From Bacilli bacterium (GTDB taxonomy: Bacteria > Bacillota_I > Bacilli_A > RF39 > UBA660), in assembly GCA_016290195.1 (NCBI GenBank), contig JAEETF010000025.1, positions 1-45,164 of the forward strand: a stretch of DNA of 45,164 nt, read 5' to 3'. The notes beneath the pieces are model-generated. The model was not told the origin of the DNA. It did no database searches and was given only the letters and a program-made list of their open reading frames with translations. The position numbers and the translations under genes are program-made. Shown piece by piece: positions 34,278 through 41,944 of this stretch; position 1 is the first letter of the stretch; every line of letters starts with the position of its first letter.

Positions 34278-35038
34278 TGAAATATAGTGTTCTAGCAACC
34301 GGTATTACTGGTAATGGAACATATATTGAAACAGAAAATACCAAGATTTTAATAGATCTTGGTATGAACTGTTTATATGTGAAAAATCATTTCAAAGAAA
34401 TGACTATTAATCACGCAGAAGTAGAAGCAATATTAATAACACATACACATATTGACCATATTGCAGGTTTAAAAGTATTTTTAAAAAAATATAAACCTAT
34501 GTTATATATAACTACAAAAATGTATCCTGATTTAAAAGAAATAATTGGAAGTAATGAGTATCAAATAATAAGTGATAAATTCTTTATTAGTGATTTAGCT
34601 ATTACTCCTATTACACTTTCTCATGATGCACCTGATATTAAAGGTTATTTATTTGAATCAAATGGCAAAACACTAGTACATATTACTGATACTGGATATA
34701 TAAATAATAAATATTTAGATTTATTAAAAAATCATAATGCCTATAATTTTGAAAGTAATCATGATGTAAAAATGTTAATGGATGGGAAATATCAATTTCA
34801 CCTTAAACAAAGAATACTAAGTGATAAAGGACATTTATCAAATAAAGATAGTGCCTATTATTTATCAAAATTAATTGGAAATAAGACTAAAAATGTAGTT
34901 TTAATCCATTTAAGTCGTGATAATAATACACCAGAATTAGCAAAAGAAAGTTTTAATGAAATGATTAAGAAAACAAATTATAAAATAGAACCAATTATTT
35001 CATCACCAACAGAAAGAACGGAGTTATTTATAATATGA
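34277..35038 (+). CDS. walJ: metallo-beta-lactamase-fold hydrolase WalJ/YycJ
   Basis: The 253-residue protein begins KYSVLATGITGNGTYIETEN and has the metal motif HTHIDH (H56, H58, D60, H61), later HD in SHDAPDIKGY, HITDTGYI and a final HLSRDNNTPELA, the pattern of YycJ. YycJ-type proteins have been linked to exonuclease activity and coordination of division with replication. I start at ATG 34277: SD GGAG lies 9 nt upstream inside the previous gene. The order walJ-rlmH is that of Bacillus. Confidence 0.88.
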   Translation: MKYSVLATGITGNGTYIETENTKILIDLGMNCLYVKNHFKEMTINHAEVEAILITHTHIDHIAGLKVFLKKYKPMLYITTKMYPDLKEIIGSNEYQIISDKFFISDLAITPITLSHDAPDIKGYLFESNGKTLVHITDTGYINNKYLDLLKNHNAYNFESNHDVKMLMDGKYQFHLKQRILSDKGHLSNKDSAYYLSKLIGNKTKNVVLIHLSRDNNTPELAKESFNEMIKKTNYKIEPIISSPTERTELFII

Positions 35039-35490
35039 TAAAACTAATTGTAGTTGGCAAAATAAAAGAACAATTTTTTAGAGATGCCATAGAAGAATAT
35101 AAAAAAAGATTATCTAAATATACAAAATTAGAAATAATTGAAGTAAATGATATAAATGATTCTAATGAAAGTATTATTATTCAAAAAGAAAAAGAAGAAA
35201 TATTAAAACATATATCAAAAAATGAATATTTAATTTCACTTGATATTAATGGCAAAGAATTAACTTCTAAAGAATTAGCTAGTAAACTTGATAATCTATT
35301 TATTACTAATAGTACTATTACATTTATAATTGGTGGTTCATATGGACTTCATGATGATATAAAAAATATGTCCAATGAACGAATATCATTTTCTAAGCTA
35401 ACATTTCCGCATCAATTATTTAGGGTAATTTTACTTGAACAAATATATAGAGCATATAAAATAAATAATAATGAGGCTTATCATAAATAA
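35035..35490 (+). CDS. rlmH: 23S rRNA pseudouridine-1915 N3-methyltransferase RlmH
   Basis: RlmH, a SPOUT-class knotted methyltransferase, modifies m3-pseudouridine 1915 in helix 69 of 23S rRNA. The 151-residue protein has the SAM knot GGSYGLHDDI, FSKLTFPHQLFRVILLEQIY split into the family's LTFPHQL and LLEQIYRA, and ends in EAYHK, like the family's PYHK end. It overlaps walJ by 4 nt. Confidence 0.96.
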   Translation: MIKLIVVGKIKEQFFRDAIEEYKKRLSKYTKLEIIEVNDINDSNESIIIQKEKEEILKHISKNEYLISLDINGKELTSKELASKLDNLFITNSTITFIIGGSYGLHDDIKNMSNERISFSKLTFPHQLFRVILLEQIYRAYKINNNEAYHK

Positions 35491-35504
35491 ATGAATAAAA
35501 AAAT

Positions 35505-35541
35505 AAAATCATCTCATAAAGATATTGGAGATGATTTTTTT
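35505..35541 (+). terminator. terminator hairpin with the spoIIR SD in its right arm
   Basis: AAAATCATCTC (35505-35515), 12-nt loop, GAGATGATTTT (35528-35538), perfect over 11 bp, followed by T. The SD GGAG (35527-35530) of spoIIR straddles the loop/arm border. It ends the walJ-rlmH unit. Confidence 0.7.
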
Positions 35542-36061
35542 GAAGAATATTTTATTATTTATAGGAATAATTGCTTTTTATTTATTATTAAGTGAAACAG
35601 TAGTTAGTCAAAATCTTATACCAGAAGATGCTATTAGGATAAGAGTAATACCAAATAGTAATGATACATATGATATTAAAATAAAAGAAGAAGTATCAGA
35701 CATGTTAAAAGAAGATATGTATAAATTATTAAAAGATATTAAAGAAACAGATAGAGCCAAAATAATAATTGAAAATAATATAGACAATATAAGTACTAAT
35801 ATTAGTCATATTTTTGACAAAAATAGTTATAAAAAAGAATTTAATGTTAATTTTGGATTAAATTACTTTCCTGAAAAAGAATATAAAGGAATAAAATATC
35901 AAGAAGGATATTACGAATCGCTTGTTGTAACTATTGGTGATGGTTTGGGTGACAACTGGTGGTGTGTATTATTTCCTCCATTATGTTTAATTGAAGAAAA
36001 TGAAAGCACAGATGTAAAATATACAACAATGGTAAAAGAAATACTTGATAACTATATGTAA
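35540..36061 (+). CDS. spoIIR: stage II sporulation protein R
   Basis: SpoIIR is made in the forespore and exported, where it triggers processing of pro-sigma-E by SpoIIGA in the mother cell. The protein, about 173 residues, has an N-terminal hydrophobic segment, the conserved IPEDAIRIRVIPNSN (family: AIRLRILANSD), and GDGLGDNWWCVLFPPLC, the strongest family signature. I place the start at TTG 35540, 9 nt after GGAG; ATG 35531 lies inside the hairpin without an SD and is the alternative. It is a marker for endospore formation or recent descent from a spore former. Confidence 0.93.
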   Translation: MKNILLFIGIIAFYLLLSETVVSQNLIPEDAIRIRVIPNSNDTYDIKIKEEVSDMLKEDMYKLLKDIKETDRAKIIIENNIDNISTNISHIFDKNSYKKEFNVNFGLNYFPEKEYKGIKYQEGYYESLVVTIGDGLGDNWWCVLFPPLCLIEENESTDVKYTTMVKEILDNYM

Positions 36062-36090
36062 TTAAGTTAAAATATTAAGTGGTGATTGCA

Positions 36091-36462
36091 GTGGAAAAAA
36101 ATCATTATGAATTAGCTGATAATATAACAATTGCTGATTTAAAAAAAGTTGGCTTTAATGAATTTAAATGTGAAAACAAAACATATATTTCATATTATAG
36201 ATGTTTATATGAAGAAATTGATTTACATATAACATTTGATATAACTAGTTCTAATATAATTACTTTCGATGAAGATAAAAACGTAGAAGTAATTGATGAT
36301 GAATTTGGACAGTATTTAAGTTCATTTTATTCAAATACTAGAAATAAATATATAGATAAAGTAATTAGTAGATATAATGAAGAAATGAATCATTTAGTAA
36401 ATTTAGGTATTTTAAAAAAAATATTATTAGATAAAGACAAACAATTTATTAAAATTAATTAA
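36091..36462 (+). CDS. conserved-looking small protein of unknown function
   Basis: I do not recognise this soluble protein of about 123 residues. It is acidic with a mixed alpha/beta pattern; the first half (HYELADNITIADLKKVGF) looks like a small fold and the end (NEEMNHLVNLGILKKILLDK) is helical. GTG 36091 has GGTGA 5 nt upstream; other in-frame GTGs lie 9-12 nt earlier. It sits between spoIIR and mntP, and its stop is just before the hairpin that carries the mntP SD. Confidence 0.6.
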   Translation: MEKNHYELADNITIADLKKVGFNEFKCENKTYISYYRCLYEEIDLHITFDITSSNIITFDEDKNVEVIDDEFGQYLSSFYSNTRNKYIDKVISRYNEEMNHLVNLGILKKILLDKDKQFIKIN

Positions 36463-36471
36463 TGTATAAAT

Positions 36472-36507
36472 AAACCTTCTATAAATATAATTTTATAGGA
36501 GGTTTTT
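36472..36507 (+). promoter_or_regulatory. hairpin sequestering the mntP SD
   Basis: Left arm AAACCTTCTATAAA (36472-36485), 6-nt loop, right arm TTTATAGGAGGTTT (36492-36505): 14 bp with one G-T pair, then TT and the ATG. The whole SD AGGAGG (36497-36502) is in the stem. It could act as an intrinsic terminator for the preceding gene, as a translation switch, or both. Confidence 0.65.
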
Positions 36508-37038
36508 ATGAATTTAATATTTGTAATAATACTTGCAGTATCTCTATCTATGGATGCTTTTTCATTAGCAATTGCCTATGGCACATTAAATTTACAAAAA
36601 AATAAGATATTTTTAATTTCTTTAGTAGTTGGTATATATCATTTTTTTATGCCTCTAATAGGCCTATTAGTGGGAGAAATAATAATAAAGCATATTAGTA
36701 TATCTTCAGATATAATTGTATTTATTGTATTATTATTTATAGGTATGCAAATGATAGTAGAAAGTTTTAAAAATAAAAATAGTATTAAAAAAGTAGAATT
36801 TATTGAAATAATTCTATTTGGATTTGCAGTCAGTATTGATAGTTTGTCAGTAGGAATTAGTATGAATGCATTTGAAATAAAACCATTTATATGTACTACT
36901 ATATTTTCAATTACTAGTTTTATATTTACATATATAGGTTTATTATTTGGTAAAAAGCTAAACTCAATTTTTGGTAAGATTTCAACAATAATTGGTGGGA
37001 TATTATTAATAATACTGGGTATAATTTATTTAATCTAA
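36508..37038 (+). CDS. mntP: MntP-family manganese efflux pump
   Basis: MntP exports Mn2+. The 176-residue protein has six membrane segments in two homologous halves, each with the family's acidic motif: SMDAFSLAIAYG (D16) and SIDSLSVGISM (D111). It aligns well with E. coli MntP through PLIGLLVGEI and IGMQMIVESF. The related sporulation protein YtaF is the alternative. MntP genes are often controlled by a yybP-ykoY Mn2+ riboswitch; only 45 nt separate this gene from the one before, too little for that RNA, but the SD is enclosed in a hairpin. Confidence 0.85.
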   Translation: MNLIFVIILAVSLSMDAFSLAIAYGTLNLQKNKIFLISLVVGIYHFFMPLIGLLVGEIIIKHISISSDIIVFIVLLFIGMQMIVESFKNKNSIKKVEFIEIILFGFAVSIDSLSVGISMNAFEIKPFICTTIFSITSFIFTYIGLLFGKKLNSIFGKISTIIGGILLIILGIIYLI

Positions 37039-37057
37039 CAATAGTTAGATTTTTTTT
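37032..37057 (+). terminator. intrinsic terminator of mntP
   Basis: AATCTAAC (contains the TAA stop), loop AATA, GTTAGATT, then T6. Confidence 0.8.
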
Positions 37058-37087
37058 GTAAAAATGTGTAAACATTATTGTATTTAC

Positions 37088-37154
37088 TTGCGTTTGACTA
37101 CATAAAAATTATATAATAAATAAGACAAATTTTTATGGTTTGACACCAAATTTG
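37088..37154 (+). promoter_or_regulatory. murA promoter region with an inverted repeat
   Basis: A candidate promoter is TTGCGT (37088-37093), 18 nt, TATAAT (37112-37117). Downstream lies CAAATTT (37126-37132) paired with AAATTTG (37148-37154); between them GGT and ACC can pair around TTGAC. The second TTGACA (37140-37145) sits in that loop but has no good -10. The repeat could be a 5'-UTR hairpin or an operator. Confidence 0.4.
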
Positions 37155-37196
37155 AATATAGACATATTTATATATTGAACAAGTGGAGGGCATATA

Positions 37197-38453
37197 ATGA
37201 AACAGATAATTATAAATGGTGGAAAAGTACTGTCTGGTGAAATTAAAATAAGTGGAGCTAAAAATAGTGCAGTTGCACTTGTACCAGCTTCTATTTTATC
37301 AGATGGCATAGTTAAAATTGATAATATACCTGCAGTTTCTGATATAGATGCTCTAACAGAAACATTACTTTACTTAGGTGCCAAAGTAAAACGTGAAGAT
37401 GGTTTAATGGAAATAGATGCTACTAAAATTAAATCTATACCAATACCACAAAATTTATCTCAAAAATTACGTGCATCTTATTATTTTATGGGTGCATTAT
37501 TAGGAAAATTTAAATATGCAGAAATGTATTTTCCAGGTGGGTGTTCAATAGGTGCAAGACCAATTGATCAAACTTTAAAAGCTTTTAAATTATTAGGAGC
37601 TAACATAGAAGAAAATGCTGATATGTATAAAATAAGTGCTGAAAAATTAGTGGGCGCACATATCTATCTTGATATGCCAAGTGTTGGTGCAACTATAAAT
37701 ACACTTTTAGCTGCAGTAAGAGCTGAAGGAGTAACAAGACTTGAAAATGCTGCAAAGGAGCCAGAAGTAGTTAATGTTGCAACATTCTTAAATAATATGG
37801 GTGCCAAAATTACTGGTGCTGGAACAAGTGAAATTAAAATAGTTGGTGTTAACCACTTAAATGGTTGTTTTTCAGAAGTAATACCTGATCGTATTGAAGC
37901 AGGTACTTATACAATACTTGGGGCTCTAATAGGCCAAGAATTAAAAATTAGTAATATAATACCTGATCATATAGAATCTCTTTTATCAAAATTAAAAGAA
38001 ATGGGAGTTTCATTTATTGTAAATGATGATAGTTTAATAATTTCAAGTGCTCCAAAAATGCGTGCAGTTGAAGTAAAAACTTTAGGTTATCCCGGTTTTC
38101 CTACAGATTTGCAGCAACCTCTTACTGCCCTACTTACACAGTGTAATGGTAAATCTAGACTAGAAGAAACAATTTATGAAAATCGCTTTAAAAACGTTGA
38201 TTATTTAAATAAAATGGGTGCAAGTATAGATAAGAAAACTAATCGTATAATTTATGTTCATGGCAAAACAGATTTAAAAGGTAAAACTGTAATCGCAACT
38301 GATCTTAGAGCAGGTGCTTGTATGTTACTTGCAGGTTTAAAAGCCAGTGGTAAAACAACAATTAATAATGTTGAACATATATTAAGAGGATATGAGAATT
38401 TAATTGAAAAATTAAGAGCAGTTGGTGCTGATATAGAAATTGTTGATGCATAA
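37197..38453 (+). CDS. murA: UDP-N-acetylglucosamine 1-carboxyvinyltransferase MurA
   Basis: MurA catalyses the first committed step of peptidoglycan precursor synthesis, transferring enolpyruvate from PEP to UDP-GlcNAc. The 418-residue protein has GAKNSAVALVPASIL, the loop GGCSIGARPIDQT with the PEP-binding cysteine C116 (so it should be fosfomycin-sensitive in type), DRIEAGTY and a complete C-terminus (RGYENLIEKLRAVGADIE). SD GTGGAGGG. Its place upstream of spoIID-spoIIQ parallels murAA of B. subtilis. Confidence 0.97.
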   Translation: MKQIIINGGKVLSGEIKISGAKNSAVALVPASILSDGIVKIDNIPAVSDIDALTETLLYLGAKVKREDGLMEIDATKIKSIPIPQNLSQKLRASYYFMGALLGKFKYAEMYFPGGCSIGARPIDQTLKAFKLLGANIEENADMYKISAEKLVGAHIYLDMPSVGATINTLLAAVRAEGVTRLENAAKEPEVVNVATFLNNMGAKITGAGTSEIKIVGVNHLNGCFSEVIPDRIEAGTYTILGALIGQELKISNIIPDHIESLLSKLKEMGVSFIVNDDSLIISSAPKMRAVEVKTLGYPGFPTDLQQPLTALLTQCNGKSRLEETIYENRFKNVDYLNKMGASIDKKTNRIIYVHGKTDLKGKTVIATDLRAGACMLLAGLKASGKTTINNVEHILRGYENLIEKLRAVGADIEIVDA

Positions 38454-38475
38454 ATAAATATTTTATTCATAAATT

Positions 38476-38501
38476 AAAGTAGATAAAAATCTACTTTTTT
38501 T
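38476..38501 (+). terminator. intrinsic terminator of murA
   Basis: AAAGTAGAT, loop AAAA, ATCTACTTT, then TTTT. The next gene's SD (GGGGG) follows directly. Confidence 0.8.
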
Positions 38502-38510
38502 GGGGGTAAA

Positions 38511-39161
38511 ATGAAAAAATTAATATTTCTATTATTAATAATAATTATAGTTATAATAATCTATTTAAGAAATCAAGATAAGAAAATATATTATTTATCA
38601 CTGGGTGATGAATTATCTCAAGGTTATACAAAGTATGTAACTGATTATATAAAAGAACAAGGAAAATTAGAATTATTAAATAATAATTATTATATTGATA
38701 ATATGCGAACTATTGATTTAAAAAATATGATAATAGAAAATTATGAAAGTGAAAAAACTATTCAAAATGCTTTAATTAAAGCAGATTTAGTTACTATTTC
38801 TATTGGTCAAAACGATATTATAACTAAATTAATTCTTTCTGAAAATTATGATGAAAATTATATTTATAAATTTTTAAGCGATTATGTAAATGATTTAGAT
38901 AATCTTTTACAATTAATAAGAAAATATTGTAAAGAAAAGATTATTTTTATAGGATATTATAATATTATCAATAAATCTAATGTTAATAAGTACTATATAT
39001 ATTTGAATAAAAAGGTAGAAAAATTACTAAATAACTATAATATTATCTATATAGATTTATTTTCTAAATTAAATTCATCAAAATATATAACTGAAAATAT
39101 GTACCCTACTTTAGATGGTTATAAATTAATAGGTAGTGAAATTGTAAAGTATATTGAATAA
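38511..39161 (+). CDS. SGNH/GDSL-fold protein lacking catalytic Ser and His
   Basis: The 216-residue protein has an N-terminal membrane anchor (about 4-19) and an SGNH-hydrolase pattern: block I SLGDELSQGY (G32-D33-E34), block III IGQND (99-102), and a C-terminal YPTLDGYKLIG. In active GDSL enzymes block I is GDS and block V is D-x-x-H-P. Here Glu34 replaces the nucleophile Ser, and Tyr198 stands where the His is expected. The codons are GAA and TAC, far from a single sequencing error each. It is therefore either inactive or uses another chemistry. SD GGGGG, 4 nt before the ATG. Confidence 0.72.
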   Translation: MKKLIFLLLIIIIVIIIYLRNQDKKIYYLSLGDELSQGYTKYVTDYIKEQGKLELLNNNYYIDNMRTIDLKNMIIENYESEKTIQNALIKADLVTISIGQNDIITKLILSENYDENYIYKFLSDYVNDLDNLLQLIRKYCKEKIIFIGYYNIINKSNVNKYYIYLNKKVEKLLNNYNIIYIDLFSKLNSSKYITENMYPTLDGYKLIGSEIVKYIE

Positions 39162-39175
39162 TTAGGAAAAAACAC

Positions 39176-39204
39176 TTGTCAAATAAGAAAAAATTTGATA
39201 TATT
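39176..39204 (+). promoter_or_regulatory. promoter for rpmE
   Basis: TTGTCA (39176-39181), 17 nt, TATATT (39199-39204) with an extended TGA. Confidence 0.65.
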
Positions 39205-39222
39205 AAGTTAGTATTTATATCT

Positions 39223-39240
39223 ATGGCTTTTAAAAGTCAT
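39223..39240 (+). promoter_or_regulatory. hairpin in the rpmE 5' leader
   Basis: ATGGCTTT and AAAGTCAT pair over 8 bp (one G-T) with only two bases between, shortly before the SD AAAGGAG (39245-39251). The position, about 12 nt after the likely transcription start, would suit translational autoregulation, but this is only structural evidence. Confidence 0.35.
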
Positions 39241-39258
39241 GGCGAAAGGAGAATTAAA

Positions 39259-39474
39259 ATGGCAAAAGATACTAATGTAAAATACGTAGATACAGAAGTT
39301 ACTTGCGCATGTGGAAATACCTTTACTGTTAAATCAACAACTGAAAAATTACATCTTGAAGTATGTAATAAATGTCATCCAGCATTTACAGGTGAACAAG
39401 GAAAAACTAAAACAAGAGCAGGTGCTATTGATAAATTTAATCGTAAACATGGTTTTACTAAAGAAGAAAAATAA
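39259..39474 (+). CDS. rpmE: 50S ribosomal protein L31 (bL31), zinc-binding type
   Basis: The 71-residue protein has the bL31 pattern with four cysteines (CAC and CNKC, as CxC...CxxC), the phrase CHPAFTGEQGKTKTRAGAIDKF cut into CHPAFTGEQG and a final FNRKHGF. The four-cysteine form binds zinc; the zinc-free paralogue is not seen here. I start at ATG 39259 with SD AAAGGAG; an in-frame ATG at 39223 lies in the leader hairpin. Confidence 0.95.
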   Translation: MAKDTNVKYVDTEVTCACGNTFTVKSTTEKLHLEVCNKCHPAFTGEQGKTKTRAGAIDKFNRKHGFTKEEK

Positions 39475-39487
39475 TTCTTCTTTTTTT
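39460..39487 (+). terminator. intrinsic terminator of rpmE
   Basis: AAAGAAGAA, 6-nt loop with the stop, TTCTTCTTT, then T4. Confidence 0.75.
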
Positions 39488-39609
39488 ATTGAAAAATTGT
39501 AAAAAAAATATATATATGATAATATATATTTGAAATAATAATCTATATTTGTCGATTTATAATACGAAAATATTGATTATAATTATAATATAATAAAGTG
39601 GGTGTTAGA

Positions 39610-40044
39610 ATGAAAGTAGGAATTGCTTCAGATCATAGAGGATTTGAACTTAAAAGTAAAATAATAAGTGAAATGCCAGAATTAATTGATTATGGTACTA
39701 ATAGTAGTGATAGTACTGATTTTCCGTTATATGCATTTAAAATAGGAGAAGAAATTAAAAATGGAAATCTAGATTATGGAATATTAATTTGTGGATCTGG
39801 TATTGGGATGAGTATTGCTTGTAATAAAGTAAAAGGTGTTAGATGTGCTAAAATAGATAATGTAGACGAAGCTGAATATACAAGACGTGATAATGATGCA
39901 AATGTAATTAGTTTTTCAGAAAAACATAGTGTTGATGAAGCAACTAGAATGATTAATACATTTTTAACTACACCATTTAATAGTGAAGAAAAATATAGAA
40001 GACGTTTAAAACAAATTATAGATTACGAAAAGAAAAATGGTTAG
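39610..40044 (+). CDS. rpiB: RpiB/LacA/LacB-family sugar-phosphate isomerase
   Basis: RpiB interconverts ribose 5-phosphate and ribulose 5-phosphate. The 144-residue protein begins MKVGIASDHRGFELK and carries the active-site loop CGSGIGMSIACNK with C61, plus ARxD-like TRRDNDANVISF. LacAB family members share the fold; a single short protein in this context favours RpiB. ATG 39610 is preceded by GTGGGTG. The region 39488-39597 upstream is nearly pure A/T with no clear gene. Confidence 0.9.
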   Translation: MKVGIASDHRGFELKSKIISEMPELIDYGTNSSDSTDFPLYAFKIGEEIKNGNLDYGILICGSGIGMSIACNKVKGVRCAKIDNVDEAEYTRRDNDANVISFSEKHSVDEATRMINTFLTTPFNSEEKYRRRLKQIIDYEKKNG

Positions 40045-40231
40045 AATAATATTATATATATTTTTTGTTCCTATTTCTATTTGGGCATTAGATGCAATTA
40101 ATATAAATGGTTTGTTTAAAAAAAATAGTTATTATAAAGCTAGAGTATTATATCTTTTATTTGCTCTATCATTATCATATTTAAGTGTTAATTTTTTAAT
40201 GGATTTTTTTATAAGTACACAAAGTCTTTAG
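40037..40231 (+). CDS. DUF1146 (YwzB-like) small membrane protein
   Basis: The 64-residue protein has two membrane helices (about 4-20 and 38-58) joined by the phrase ALDAININGLFKKNSYYKAR, resembling DUF1146/YwzB (LD-x-L..K....QAR). The start overlaps rpiB by 8 nt and has little SD, so translation is probably coupled. B. subtilis also has ywzB near the murAA-spoIID-spoIIQ region. Function unknown. Confidence 0.7.
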   Translation: MVRIILYIFFVPISIWALDAININGLFKKNSYYKARVLYLLFALSLSYLSVNFLMDFFISTQSL

Positions 40232-40269
40232 AGTAGTGGTTTGTATGTTTTATTTAAGAGGTGAAATAT

Positions 40270-41184
40270 ATGAGAAAACTATTCTTTTTTTTATCTAGTT
40301 TAATAGTTATTCCAATTTTAATTATTTATATTTTAAATAGAAAAGAAGAAAGAAATTTAAGTTTAATTAAAAATCAAATAATTAGAGTAAAACATGATAG
40401 TAATGGGTTAATTGAAGAAGTTCCACTTGAAAGTTATATAAGAGGTGTTGTAGCTGGAGAAATGCCAATATCTTTTAGTTTAGAAGCACTAAAAGCCCAA
40501 GCTGTAGCAGCTCGTTCTTATGTTTTGAAAAAAGTAGAATATAATAAAACTTTAGATTATGACATTATTGATACACAAGTAAATCAAGTATATTATACTG
40601 ATTCTGAACTTATTGATGCTTGGGAAGATAAATATGATTCTAATATGGCAAAAATAAGTACTGCAGTTAATAGTACATCTGGTGAATATATAGATTATAA
40701 TGGTGAAATAGCTGATGCATTCTTTTTTTCCACAAGTACTGGGGAAACTGAAAATAGTGGTGAAATATTTATGAATCAATTACCCTATTTAGTAAGTGTT
40801 GATTCTAGTTGGGATAGTGAAGTATCACCTCTTTATAGTACTAACAAGTATTTTTCTTTAGAAGAATTTTATGATTTATTAGATATACCATATAGTGATG
40901 ATTTAGATATAGAAGTTATCCGAACTACTAGTACTGGAAGAATGCGTGAATTAAAGATAAATGGCTATTATTTTACTTCCAATGATATTACTGATTATCT
41001 TGATTTAAGATCTTCCTATTTTAATATAGAACAAGTAAATGACTCTATAATTGTTAATGAAAAGGGATATGGACATGGTGTTGGTATGAGCCAGTATGGA
41101 GCAGAAGCTATGGCAAAACGTGGTTATAAATATGATGAGATATTAAAGTATTATTATACTGGTGTAAGTATTAAAAAAATTTAA
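40270..41184 (+). CDS. spoIID: stage II sporulation protein D (SpoIID)
   Basis: SpoIID is a membrane-bound lytic transglycosylase that digests peptidoglycan during engulfment. The 304-residue protein has an N-terminal membrane helix, the catalytic region VVAGEMP (E64) followed by LEALKAQAVAARSY, then SGEYIDYNGEIADAFFFSTS and the C-terminal HGVGMSQYGAEAMAKRGYKY with YYYTGV. All family hallmarks are present. I start at ATG 40270 (SD AGAGGTGA). Confidence 0.96.
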   Translation: MRKLFFFLSSLIVIPILIIYILNRKEERNLSLIKNQIIRVKHDSNGLIEEVPLESYIRGVVAGEMPISFSLEALKAQAVAARSYVLKKVEYNKTLDYDIIDTQVNQVYYTDSELIDAWEDKYDSNMAKISTAVNSTSGEYIDYNGEIADAFFFSTSTGETENSGEIFMNQLPYLVSVDSSWDSEVSPLYSTNKYFSLEEFYDLLDIPYSDDLDIEVIRTTSTGRMRELKINGYYFTSNDITDYLDLRSSYFNIEQVNDSIIVNEKGYGHGVGMSQYGAEAMAKRGYKYDEILKYYYTGVSIKKI

Positions 41185-41233
41185 AATGTATATTTTTTTT
41201 ATTTTTGTTCACACTTTTATTAGAGGTGATAAA

Positions 41234-41878
41234 ATGAAAAAATATAGAATTAGAAAACCATTTATATATGGCATTTATGTATTAACATTTATTAGTGTAT
41301 TTGGTAGTATCTATTTTATTGAAAAGTCAATAAAAGAAAGTAATAGTTTTAATGAAAAAAATTTTAAATATATTTATAATATTCCCGATGATAGAGTTAA
41401 GCCAGTATCTAAAGAAATAGAACCTAAAAAGACTAAAATAATTAGACCATACTATATAACAGATGCTGTTATAGTTCAAAATTATTATGATTATAAAGAT
41501 GATGCTTCTAAACAAGTTAATTCATTAATTTATTACGATGATACTTATTTACAAAGTACTGGTGTAGCTTATACTAGTCCTAAACAATTTGATGTGGTAT
41601 CTATATTAGATGGAACAATTACTTCTATTAAAGATGATCAGTTATTAGGAAAAGTAGTAGAAATTACACATAACAATAATTTAATTAGTGTATATCAAAG
41701 TTTGGGCGAAGTAGATGTTAAAGAAAATGAATTTATTAAACAAGGAGATATAATTGGTATTAGTGGGGAAAATAATATTTCTAAAGAAATTGGCAATCAT
41801 TTATATTTTGAACTAATTCAAAATGGAATAAATGTTAATCCTGAAGAATATTTTGATAAAAATGTAGATGAAATATAG
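41234..41878 (+). CDS. spoIIQ: SpoIIQ-like degenerate M23 protein
   Basis: SpoIIQ is the forespore half of the channel linking forespore and mother cell during engulfment; it has an LytM/M23 fold. The 214-residue protein has one N-terminal membrane helix (about 10-28) and a LytM domain (about 90-205). The first metal motif is absent (STGVAYTS in place of HxxxD) and the second is HLYFEL (H189, Y191 in place of HxH). It is therefore probably a structural protein, as in Bacillus. Start ATG 41234, SD AGAGGTGA, directly after spoIID. Confidence 0.88.
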   Translation: MKKYRIRKPFIYGIYVLTFISVFGSIYFIEKSIKESNSFNEKNFKYIYNIPDDRVKPVSKEIEPKKTKIIRPYYITDAVIVQNYYDYKDDASKQVNSLIYYDDTYLQSTGVAYTSPKQFDVVSILDGTITSIKDDQLLGKVVEITHNNNLISVYQSLGEVDVKENEFIKQGDIIGISGENNISKEIGNHLYFELIQNGINVNPEEYFDKNVDEI

Positions 41879-41886
41879 GAACAGAC

Positions 41887-41915
41887 TACCATAGCCTTTT
41901 AGAATATGGTATAAT
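41887..41915 (+). promoter_or_regulatory. mbl promoter with inverted repeat
   Basis: TATAAT (41910-41915) has an extended TGG but no consensus -35. TACCATA (41887-41893) and TATGGTA (41905-41911) form an inverted repeat with an 11-nt gap whose right arm overlaps the -10, as an operator would. Confidence 0.5.
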
Positions 41916-41944
41916 ATACATAGTTATAGAAGGTGGGGGAAAAT

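Noticed and set aside
36462-36508. yybP-ykoY manganese riboswitch upstream of mntP
   Set aside because: The gap is only 45 nt and lacks the conserved loops of that riboswitch; only a simple hairpin is present.
37064-37090. WalR-type box (TGTAAA ... TGTATT) upstream of murA
   Set aside because: The gap is 6 nt, not the 5 nt of the consensus, the second half is imperfect, and walRK are not in this region.
39488-39597. A gene or RNA in the A/T-only gap between rpmE and rpiB
   Set aside because: No ORF with an SD and no stable G/C-containing stem. The several TATAAT-like hexamers have no matching -35 at proper spacing, so I did not call a promoter.
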